DNA from: Streptomyces sp. NBC_00102
Lineage (GTDB): Bacteria > Actinomycetota > Actinomycetes > Streptomycetales > Streptomycetaceae
DNA: 64,000 nucleotides
Assembly (NCBI RefSeq): GCF_026343115.1
Contig: NZ_JAPEMC010000001.1
Coordinates: 4,917,501-4,981,500, forward strand
Reading direction: 5' to 3'
Shown: piece after piece, positions 57,100 through 64,000 of the stretch
How positions within the stretch are numbered: position 1 is the stretch's first letter
How the letters are laid out: the number at the start of each line of letters is the position of its first letter
Notes under the pieces: generated by a model
Databases searched by the model: none
What the model saw: only the letters and a program-made list of their open reading frames with translations
Told to the model about the DNA's origin: nothing
Position numbers and translations under genes: made by a program

Positions 57100-60000
57100 T
57101 CAGGCCTCGAAGACCTCGGCGACCAGCTGAGCCTGCTCCGCCTGGTGGCGCTTGGCCGAACCGACGGCCGGCGACGAGCTGTGCGACCGCGAGATGCGGC
57201 GCAGACGCTCGTTGTGCGGGACGTCGGCACCGACGGCCAGGTCCAGGTGGTCGATCAGGTTGAGCGCGATGAACGGCCACGCACCCTGGTTCGCCGGCTC
57301 CTCCTGCGCCCAGAGGTACTTCTCGGCGTTCGGGTACTTGGCGATCTCGGCCTGGAGCTCCGCACCCGGCAGCGGGTACAGGCGCTCCAGACGGATGATC
57401 GCGGTCTCCGTGTCGCCGCGCTTCAGACGCTCGGCGTCGAGGTCGTAGTACAGCTTGCCGGCGCAGAAGACGACCTTGCGGACGTTCTCGGGCGTCACCG
57501 ACGCGTCACCGATCACCGGGCGGAAGCCGCCGGTGGTGAACTCCTCCGCCTTCGAGGACGCCGCCTTGAGGCGGAGCATCGACTTCGGGGTGAAGACGAT
57601 CAGCGGCTTGTGGTGCGGGTTGTGCACCTGCCACCGCAGGAGGTGGAAGTAGTTCGACGGCAGCGTCGGCATGGCGACCGTCATGTTGTCCTGGCCGCAC
57701 ATCTGCAGGAAGCGCTCCGGGCGGGCGGACGAGTGGTCCGGTCCCTGGCCCTCGTAACCGTGCGGCAGCAGCAGGGTGACACCGGACGTCTGGCCCCACT
57801 TCTGCTCGGCCGAGGAGATGAACTCGTCCACGACGGTCTGCGCGCCGTTGACGAAGTCACCGAACTGCGCCTCCCAGACGACCAGCGACTCCGGGCGGGC
57901 CAGCGAGTAGCCGTACTCGAAGCCCATCGCCGCGTACTCGCTGAGCAGCGAGTCGTAGACGTTGTAACGGGCCTGCTCCTCGGTCAGGTAGAGCAGCGGG
58001 GTGTAGTCCTCGCCGGTCACCTGGTCGACCAGCACCGCGTGGCGCTGGCCGAACGTGCCGCGGCGGGTGTCCTGGCCGGCGAGCCGGACCGGGGTGCCCT
58101 CCATCAGCAGCGAACCGATGGCGAGGGTCTCGCCCATGCCCCAGTCGATGGTGCCGTTCTCCACCGAGGCGGCACGGCGCTGCATCTGCGGCATCAGGCG
58201 CGGGTGCACCGTGATGTGCTCCGGGATGTTGACCTGGGACTCGGCGATCCGCTTGACGACCTCGGAGGAGATGGAGGTGTCCACGGCGACGGGGAAGGCC
58301 GCCTGCGGCTCGCGGACGTGCGGGGCCGCCGACTGCGAGGTGGCTTCGCGGACCTCCGCGAAGACCTTCTCCAGCTGGCCCTGGAAGTCCTGGAGCGCCT
58401 GCTCGGCCTCTTCCAGCGTGATGTCGCCGCGACCGATGAGCGACTCGGTGTAGAGCTTGCGCACCGAACGCTTCTTGTCGATCAGGGTGTACATCTGCGG
58501 GTTGGTGAACTCCGGGTTGTCGCCCTCGTTGTGACCGCGGCGGCGGTAGCAGATGAGGTCGATCACGACGTCCTTGTTGAACGCCTGACGGAACTCGAAG
58601 GCGAGGCGCGCGACGCGGACCACGGCCTCCGGGTCGTCACCGTTGACGTGGATGATCGGCGCCTCGATCATGCGCGCCACGTCGGTGGCGTACATCGAGG
58701 AGCGCGAGGACTCCGGGGCGGCGGTGAAGCCGACCTGGTTGTTGATCACCACGTGCACGGTGCCACCGGTGCGGTAGCCGCGCAGCTGCGACATGTTGAG
58801 CGTCTCGGCGACGACACCCTGGCCGGCGAAGGCCGCGTCACCGTGCAGGGCGACGGGCAGGACCGTGAAGTCCGTGCCGCCCTTGTTGATGATGTCCTGC
58901 TTGGCGCGGGCGATGCCCTCCAGGACCGGGTCGACCGCCTCCAGGTGCGAGGGGTTCGCGGCGAGCGAGACCTTGATCTGCTCACCGTCCAGACCGGTGA
59001 AGGTGCCCTCGGCGCCCAGGTGGTACTTCACGTCGCCGGAGCCGTGCATCGAACGCGGGTCGAGGTTGCCCTCGAACTCGCGGAAGATCTGCGCGTACGA
59101 CTTGCCGACGATGTTCGCCAGGACGTTCAGGCGGCCGCGGTGGGCCATGCCGATGACGACCTCGTCGAGGCGGGCCTCGGCGGCGGAGTCGATGACGGCG
59201 TCGAGCAGCGGGATGACGGACTCGCCGCCCTCCAGGGAGAAGCGCTTCTGGCCGACGTACTTCGTCTGCAGGAAGGTCTCGAACGCCTCGGCCGCGTTGA
59301 GGCGGCGCAGGATCCGCAGCTGCTCCTCGCGCTCGGGCTGCGAACGCGGACGCTCGACCCGGTCCTGGAGCCACTTGCGCTGCTTCGGGTCCTGGATGTG
59401 CATGAACTCGATGCCGGTGGTGCGGCAGTACGACTCACGGAGCACACCGAGGATGTCGCGGAGCTTCATCATCGACTTGCCGGCGAAACCGCCGACCGCG
59501 AAGTCGCGCTCCAGGTCCCACAGGGTGAGGCCGTGCTCGGTGATGTCCAGGTCGGGGTGCTTGCGCTGGCGGTACTCCAGCGGGTCGGTGTCGGCCATGA
59601 CGTGGCCGCGGACCCGGTAGGAGTGGATCAGCTCGAAGACCCGCGCGGCCTTGGTGACGTCGTCGTCGTGCGAGGCGTCGATGTCCTTGAGCCAGCGGAC
59701 CGGCTCGTAGGGGATGCGCAGCGCCTCGAAGATCTCGTCGTAGAAGCCGTTCTCGCCGAGCAGCAGCTGCGCGAGCACGCGCAGGAACTCGCCGGAGGCG
59801 GCACCCTGGATGACCCGGTGGTCGTAGGTCGAGGTCAGCGTCATGACCTTCGAGATGCCGAGCTTGTTCAGGGTGTCCTGCGAGGTGCCCTGGAACTCCG
59901 CCGGGTAGTCCATCGCGCCGACGCCCATGATGAGGCCCTGACCGGGCATCAGGCGCGGCACCGAGTGGACGGTGCCGATGCCGCCGGGGTTGGTCAGCGA

Positions 60001-60933
60001 GGCGGTGACTCCGGTGAAGTCGTCCATGCCCAGCTTGCCGATGCGGGCGCGGCGGACGATGTCCTCGTACGCCTGCCAGAACTCGAAGAAGTTGAGCGTC
60101 TCGGCCTTCTTGATGGCCGCGACCACGAGCTGGCGGTCACCGTTCGGCTTGACCAGGTCGATGGCCAGGCCGAGGTTGACGTGCTCCGGCTTGACCAGGG
60201 TCGGCTTGCCGTCCTTCTCCGTGAAGGAGTAGTTCATCGACGGCATGGCCTTGAGGGCCTGCACCATCGCGTACCCGATGAGGTGCGTGAAGGAGATCTT
60301 CCCGCCGCGGGCGCGCTTGAGGTGGTTGTTGATGACGATGCGGTTGTCGAAGAGCAGCTTCACCGGGACGGCGCGCACGGACGTGGCCGTGGGCAGCTCC
60401 AGCGAGGCGTTCATGTTCTTCGCCACTGCGGCCGAGGGGCCGCGCAGCGTCACGTACTCGGGTCCGCCGGTGGACTCGGTCGCCGGAGCGGCCTTGGCGG
60501 GAGCCTTCGCGGCCGGAGCCTTCGGGGCGGCGGGCGCGGCCGGCTGCGGGGGCGCCACCGGGGCGGCGGGGGCGGCGGGGGCGGCCGGGGCAGCGGCTGC
60601 GGGCTTCGCGGGGGCTGCCGGGGCGGCCGGCGCGGGCGCGGCCTTCTCGACGGCGGGCGCGGCGGCCGGCGTCACCGGTGCGGCAGGGGCCGCCGGTGCG
60701 GCAGGCGCTACCGGGGCTGCGGCTCCGGGCTTGTCCGCCGTACCGGCGGAACCCGGCTTGTAGTCGGCGAAGAAGTCCCACCAGGCACGGTCGACGGAGT
60801 TCGGATCCTGGAGGTACTGCTGATAGATCTCGTCGACGAGCCATTCATTGGCACCGAAAGCAGCGGCCGGGTTGATTCCCGGGCCTGCTTGGTCGGTCGA
60901 GATGGTCGAGTTACTGGGGGACTGAGACGACAC
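57100..60933 (-). CDS. kgd: Multifunctional 2-oxoglutarate dehydrogenase E1/E2 (Kgd/SucA type)
   Basis: The 1277-residue protein combines, in order, an N-terminal E1o peptide ([27 protein letters not shown]), a long Ala/Pro-rich linker (about 50-140), an E2o-like acyltransferase domain with [20 protein letters not shown], and the full thiamine-diphosphate E1o domain ([20 protein letters not shown], then VINNQVGFT). This fusion is typical of actinobacteria, where it works with AceF/dihydrolipoyl transferase and Lpd and is regulated by acetyl-CoA and the GarA protein. It makes succinyl-CoA. GTG 60933 is the family start; the frame to 60984 is upstream of it. Confidence 0.96.
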   Translation of the reverse strand: MSSQSPSNSTISTDQAGPGINPAAAFGANEWLVDEIYQQYLQDPNSVDRAWWDFFADYKPGSAGTADKPGAAAPVAPAAPAAPAAPVTPAAAPAVEKAAPAPAAPAAPAKPAAAAPAAPAAPAAPVAPPQPAAPAAPKAPAAKAPAKAAPATESTGGPEYVTLRGPSAAVAKNMNASLELPTATSVRAVPVKLLFDNRIVINNHLKRARGGKISFTHLIGYAMVQALKAMPSMNYSFTEKDGKPTLVKPEHVNLGLAIDLVKPNGDRQLVVAAIKKAETLNFFEFWQAYEDIVRRARIGKLGMDDFTGVTASLTNPGGIGTVHSVPRLMPGQGLIMGVGAMDYPAEFQGTSQDTLNKLGISKVMTLTSTYDHRVIQGAASGEFLRVLAQLLLGENGFYDEIFEALRIPYEPVRWLKDIDASHDDDVTKAARVFELIHSYRVRGHVMADTDPLEYRQRKHPDLDITEHGLTLWDLERDFAVGGFAGKSMMKLRDILGVLRESYCRTTGIEFMHIQDPKQRKWLQDRVERPRSQPEREEQLRILRRLNAAEAFETFLQTKYVGQKRFSLEGGESVIPLLDAVIDSAAEARLDEVVIGMAHRGRLNVLANIVGKSYAQIFREFEGNLDPRSMHGSGDVKYHLGAEGTFTGLDGEQIKVSLAANPSHLEAVDPVLEGIARAKQDIINKGGTDFTVLPVALHGDAAFAGQGVVAETLNMSQLRGYRTGGTVHVVINNQVGFTAAPESSRSSMYATDVARMIEAPIIHVNGDDPEAVVRVARLAFEFRQAFNKDVVIDLICYRRRGHNEGDNPEFTNPQMYTLIDKKRSVRKLYTESLIGRGDITLEEAEQALQDFQGQLEKVFAEVREATSQSAAPHVREPQAAFPVAVDTSISSEVVKRIAESQVNIPEHITVHPRLMPQMQRRAASVENGTIDWGMGETLAIGSLLMEGTPVRLAGQDTRRGTFGQRHAVLVDQVTGEDYTPLLYLTEEQARYNVYDSLLSEYAAMGFEYGYSLARPESLVVWEAQFGDFVNGAQTVVDEFISSAEQKWGQTSGVTLLLPHGYEGQGPDHSSARPERFLQMCGQDNMTVAMPTLPSNYFHLLRWQVHNPHHKPLIVFTPKSMLRLKAASSKAEEFTTGGFRPVIGDASVTPENVRKVVFCAGKLYYDLDAERLKRGDTETAIIRLERLYPLPGAELQAEIAKYPNAEKYLWAQEEPANQGAWPFIALNLIDHLDLAVGADVPHNERLRRISRSHSSSPAVGSAKRHQAEQAQLVAEVFEA

Positions 60934-61191
60934 GGCGGCAACCGCCCTCTTCCGCTTCACAAGGTGATGGACAGCGGGAATCAAGGCTACGCCTCCCGCG
61001 CCGTTCCTTGCAGACCGGGCCGCTCATCGTCGTGCACATCACATCTGAAGGCGGGTTTCGGAGCTCGGATTGGCGGGAAACAAGCGGGGTTCCGCTGCGC
61101 TTCGGGTAGTCAGGGAGACGGCTACGGCCCCTCCGGCCGTATCCCTGGTGACGAGGGACCATGATCACGTCCCTTTCGTTCGAACCATATG

Positions 61192-62268
61192 TCAACTGCG
61201 GGCCGGTGACATCCCCGGAAGAGTGATCTGAATCCGGCATCCCTGTGTGGATTCAGCCACTCTGATGCGGCCACCGTGCAGATCCACCGCCCAGTGGGCG
61301 ATGGCCAGTCCCAGTCCCGTGCCACCGTCGCTGCCGGGCCCGTGCGGGGACGGGTTCTGACCCCGGTTGAACCGCTCGAAGACACGGTGGCGCTCGGCCT
61401 CCGGGATGCCCGGGCCCTCGTCGATCACTTCGAGTTCCAGGGACTCAGGTTGCGGACCCCGTCGCGCGAGCACCGTCACCCGGCCGTGCGGCGGACTGTG
61501 CTTCACGGCGTTGTCGATGAGATTCGCCACGACCTGGTGCAGCCGCTCGGTGTCCGCGTACGCCGTCATGTCGGCGGGGGAGACGTCGAGGTGCAGATGG
61601 ACGTCCGTACGGGAGTGGTTGCCCGAGCCCGAGGAGAGCCGGCGGCGCGAGGCCGCGAGGTTCGCCTCCTTCAATACGCCGGAGAGATAGGGCCACACCT
61701 CGAAACGGCCCGCCTTCAGCGGCACGACACCGTTGTCCAGCCGCGACAGGTCCAGCAGCGTCTCCACCAGCCGGCCCAGCCGCTCCGTCTGCCGGAGCGC
61801 CGTCCGCATGGTCTCCGGATCCGCGGCCGACACCCCGTCCACCACGTTCTCCAGCACCGCGCGGAGCGCCGCGATGGGGGTCCGCAGCTCGTGCGACACA
61901 TTGGCGACCAGCGCCTTGCGGTGCCGGTCCACCGCCTCCAGGTCGTCCGCCATGCGGTTGATCGTCTGCGCGAGGTCGCCCAACTCGTCCCGGCGCCCCG
62001 CCCCGCTGACCCGGCCCGTGTAGTCGCCGTGCGAGATCGACCGGGCCACCGCCCGCATCTCGTCCAGCGGCGCGGTCAGCCCGTGTGCCACGAACTGGGT
62101 TATCAGCAGCGTCGCGATCACCGAGAACACGGTGATGAACTGGAACTCGGTCCGGGTCCGCAGCGCCACCACGAGCAGCCCCGTGGTGATGAAGACGGAC
62201 ACCACGACGAGCGTGCCCAGCTTGGCTTTGATCGAGAACGGGCGCAGGCCGGGCCCGGAACGGGTCAT
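61192..62268 (-). CDS. Sensor histidine kinase, OmpR-type system
   Basis: The 358-residue protein has two membrane segments (KLGTLVVVSVFITTGLLVVAL and FITVFSVIATLLITQFVA), a HAMP domain (about residues 60-112), a HisKA helix ANVSHELRTPIAALR with His126, and an HATPase with N box NLIDNAVKHSP and G boxes DEGPGIPEA and GTGLGLAI. The periplasmic sensor is very short (about 10 residues), so it senses membrane or intracellular state. It overlaps the response regulator gene by four bases (ATGA). Signal unknown. Confidence 0.93.
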   Translation of the reverse strand: MTRSGPGLRPFSIKAKLGTLVVVSVFITTGLLVVALRTRTEFQFITVFSVIATLLITQFVAHGLTAPLDEMRAVARSISHGDYTGRVSGAGRRDELGDLAQTINRMADDLEAVDRHRKALVANVSHELRTPIAALRAVLENVVDGVSAADPETMRTALRQTERLGRLVETLLDLSRLDNGVVPLKAGRFEVWPYLSGVLKEANLAASRRRLSSGSGNHSRTDVHLHLDVSPADMTAYADTERLHQVVANLIDNAVKHSPPHGRVTVLARRGPQPESLELEVIDEGPGIPEAERHRVFERFNRGQNPSPHGPGSDGGTGLGLAIAHWAVDLHGGRIRVAESTQGCRIQITLPGMSPARS

Positions 62269-63002
62269 GCTGCCGGGGTCTCCAGCGCGTAACCGACACC
62301 GTGCACCGTACGGATGCGCTCGGCGCCGATCTTGCGGCGGAGCGCCTTGATGTGGCTGTCGACCGTGCGGGTGCCCGAGGCGTCCGCCCAGTCCCAGACC
62401 TCGGCGAGCAACTGCTCGCGGGAGAGCACCGCGCGCGGGGTGTTCGCCAGGCAGACCAGCAGGTCGAACTCCGTCGGCGTCAGATGGACGTCGTCGGCGC
62501 GCACCCGGACCCTGCGCTGCGCGTGGTCGATCTCCAGCTCGCCGAGGCGCAGGATCCCGCTGCGCGGCGTCACCGCGGCCAGCGCGGCCCGCTCGACCCG
62601 GCGCAGCAGTACGTGCACCCGGGCCGCCAGCTCCCGCATGGAGAACGGCTTGGTCATGTAGTCGTCCGCGCCGACCCCGAGCCCGACCAGCATGTCGGTC
62701 TCGTCGTCCCGCGCGGTCAGCATCAGCACCGGCACCGGGCGCTGCGCCTGCACCCGGCGGCAGACCTCCAGGCCGTCGAAGCCCGGGAGCATGATGTCGA
62801 GCACCATGAGATCGGGCTGCCACGCCTCGGCCGCGTCCACGGCGGCCGGGCCGTCCAGTGCGGTCTGCACCAGGAAGCCCTCCGCCCGCAGACGCGCGGC
62901 GATGGCATCGATGATCGTGGCGTCGTCTTCGACCACCAGCACCCGGCGCTGCGCTCCGGGGGTGGCCGCGACGCCGTTGTGGTTGGTGTGTGTCTGTTCC
63001 AT
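62265..63002 (-). CDS. OmpR-family response regulator
   Basis: The 245-residue protein has a receiver domain (VLVVEDDATIIDAIAARL; phospho-accepting Asp69 in LMVLDIMLPG; Lys in MTKPFS) and an OmpR winged-helix DNA-binding domain (HLTPTEFDLLVCLANTPRAVLSREQLLAEVWDW and TVDSHIKALRRKIG). It is the partner of the overlapping kinase gene. ATG 63002 is the family start; the frame to 63035 includes a G-rich ribosome-site-like stretch. Target genes are not shown here. Confidence 0.93.
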   Translation of the reverse strand: MEQTHTNHNGVAATPGAQRRVLVVEDDATIIDAIAARLRAEGFLVQTALDGPAAVDAAEAWQPDLMVLDIMLPGFDGLEVCRRVQAQRPVPVLMLTARDDETDMLVGLGVGADDYMTKPFSMRELAARVHVLLRRVERAALAAVTPRSGILRLGELEIDHAQRRVRVRADDVHLTPTEFDLLVCLANTPRAVLSREQLLAEVWDWADASGTRTVDSHIKALRRKIGAERIRTVHGVGYALETPAA

Positions 63003-63149
63003 CGCCCCGCCCCTGCCCGCTCCCGCGGAGATCATTCCTCCGGGGGCCGCGGTCTTCGCTCGTTTATTTCTTGCGTGTGTGGTCCGTCTGCCGGGCAGCA
63101 GCGTAGATGCAGCGGACGCCTTTCGGCTACGCAGGGTTGTGCCCCGTCT

Positions 63150-63230
63150 GGAAGGGATACCCCGGCCGGGGTGGAGGAAAGCGTGCCTTGTCCGGGTATC
63201 CCCGCCCGGCTGGATACCCCGGCGGGGTGC
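63150..63230. repeat. Three GGATACCCC-type inverted elements
   Basis: GGGATACCCCGGCCGGGGTGG (about 63157-63177), GGGTATCCCCGCCCGG (63194-63209) and GGATACCCCGGCGGGGTG (63212-63229) share GGATACCCC. They lie between the response-regulator promoter and the spermidine-synthase-like gene end; the last can fold as a terminator, the others look like operator candidates. Confidence 0.6.
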
Positions 63231-63941
63231 TCAGGAGTTCCGAAGTGCGAGATGAACCACGTCGGGCACACCTCGGGCAACGGACACCTCTTCGGTCCGT
63301 ACCCCCTCGAATCCGGCACTTTGCAGAGCCTGTTCGAACGATTCGGACGGTTGTGCGGACCAGATGGCGAGAACGCCCCCCGGAGTCAGTCGTTCCCGGC
63401 AGAGGGCGAGGCCGGAAGGGGAATAAAGGCTTCCGTTGTCGTCGGTCACGGTCCACTCCGGACCGTTGTCGATGTCCAGACACAGTGCGTCATAACGCTC
63501 CGTAGTCGTACGGAGGTGCTCGACCAGGTCGGTGCGGAGGATCGAGGTCCTGGGGTCGGCCAGGGCGCCGCCCGAAATCCGGTCCAGCGGACCCCGCAGA
63601 TGCCACTCCACGATCGCCGGTTCCCGCTCGACCACGATGATCCGGCCCCAGCGCTCCCGTGTCGCGGCCCGGACCAGTGAGAAGCCCACCCCCAGCCCGC
63701 CGATGAGCACCGAGGGGGCCGGGCGCGCCGGCGGCAGCGCCGCGAGCGCCGCGTCGATCAGCAGCCGCTCTGACCGGCCGTCCGAGGTGTCCATGAGGAA
63801 GCATCCGTTGGCGATGATCTCGAAGTGCTCGCCCCGCTCGCGCAGCACCACCTCGCCGAAGGGGCCGTCGCGGCGGTCGAGGGTGACGGGGGCGAGGGCG
63901 GTGGGGTCGGCGTGAAGGCGGGGGGAAGGGCTGACGGGCAT
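63231..63941 (-). CDS. Spermidine synthase-like (SpeE-fold) protein
   Basis: The 236-residue protein has the polyamine-synthase fold: GPFGEVVLRERGEHFEIIANG, FLMDTSDGRSERLLI, the SAM-type loop VLIGGLGVGFSLVRAA, and LCLDIDNGPEWTVTDDN. The catalytic Asp/Asp pair of true spermidine synthases is only partly visible, so it may be a related methyltransferase-like protein. ATG 63941 has GGAGAGC upstream; the frame to 63992 is possible but lacks a ribosome site. Confidence 0.75.
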   Translation of the reverse strand: MPVSPSPRLHADPTALAPVTLDRRDGPFGEVVLRERGEHFEIIANGCFLMDTSDGRSERLLIDAALAALPPARPAPSVLIGGLGVGFSLVRAATRERWGRIIVVEREPAIVEWHLRGPLDRISGGALADPRTSILRTDLVEHLRTTTERYDALCLDIDNGPEWTVTDDNGSLYSPSGLALCRERLTPGGVLAIWSAQPSESFEQALQSAGFEGVRTEEVSVARGVPDVVHLALRNS

Positions 63942-64000
63942 GGTGGGTGCTCTCCGGTCTCCGGTGGCGGCGGACGGGTCGAGGCCGTCCATCCTGGCCC

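Noticed and set aside
56989..61164. 1391-codon plus-strand frame
   Set aside because: It is antisense to the 2-oxoglutarate dehydrogenase gene and has repetitive Val/Asp/Gly composition.
1..64000. CRISPR arrays, rRNA and tRNA genes
   Set aside because: No regularly spaced repeat-spacer pattern or complete tRNA/rRNA structure was seen; the tandem repeats found have no spacers.

Overview
The window is a high-GC actinobacterial chromosome segment, almost certainly Streptomyces. The evidence is GC-rich third codon positions, frequent GTG starts, and intact Streptomyces markers: the dasR-dasABC chitooligosaccharide locus with dre operators, wblE, the sigH/anti-sigma pair, an EshA/EshB-type shell protein, Ni-superoxide dismutase with its maturation protease, and the fused 2-oxoglutarate dehydrogenase E1/E2 protein. 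Gene names rest on my recognition of the protein sequences; no search was run.

1-12 kb: The 5' part of nrdA (minus strand, cut by the window edge) follows a cobalamin riboswitch and two probable NrdR boxes. Then come a GNAT acetyltransferase, a small lipoprotein, a DUF3311/SSS symporter pair, dasR (minus) and, divergently, dasA-dasB-dasC and a GH3 beta-N-acetylhexosaminidase. 12-20 kb: nagB with a dre site, a cytosolic HisKA_2 sensor kinase preceded by a further dre-like site, wblE, a diacylglycerol kinase-like gene, sigH and its anti-sigma factor. 20-31 kb: a UBP zinc-finger protein, a CPA1 antiporter, a PLP enzyme, a tectonin-repeat gene broken by a stop codon, an amidase, hmp with nsrR and two NsrR-type operators, a family 2B encapsulin shell gene followed by a polyprenyl transferase, and malic enzyme. 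31-38 kb: an amino-acid ABC transporter, a SigE-family ECF sigma factor with a membrane partner, a methyltransferase, a CGNR regulator, and divergent sodX/sodN.

38.2-46.4 kb is the accessory part. A near-perfect 24-bp copy of the 3' end of sodN recurs 8.2 kb downstream, so the segment looks like an integrated island. It holds a four-gene minus-strand cluster (HAD phosphatase, methyltransferase, APH-like protein, unknown), a divergent XRE/TPR regulator plus Nudix pair, and an AT-richer gene for a large NACHT NTPase with a restriction-endonuclease-like N-terminus. That NACHT protein is the best candidate in the window for an undescribed (probably anti-phage) system. No integrase is visible.

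46.5-64 kb returns to core chromosome: a SUKH-like protein, an SDR/TetR pair around a perfect palindrome, an epimerase-DUF952 pair, an MDR oxidoreductase, a small HTH-Clp-N operon with a predicted leaderless promoter under two inverted-repeat operators, a DUF4097-PadR operon, a small conserved protein, the 2-oxoglutarate dehydrogenase gene, an OmpR-type two-component system, and a spermidine-synthase-like protein at the right edge.
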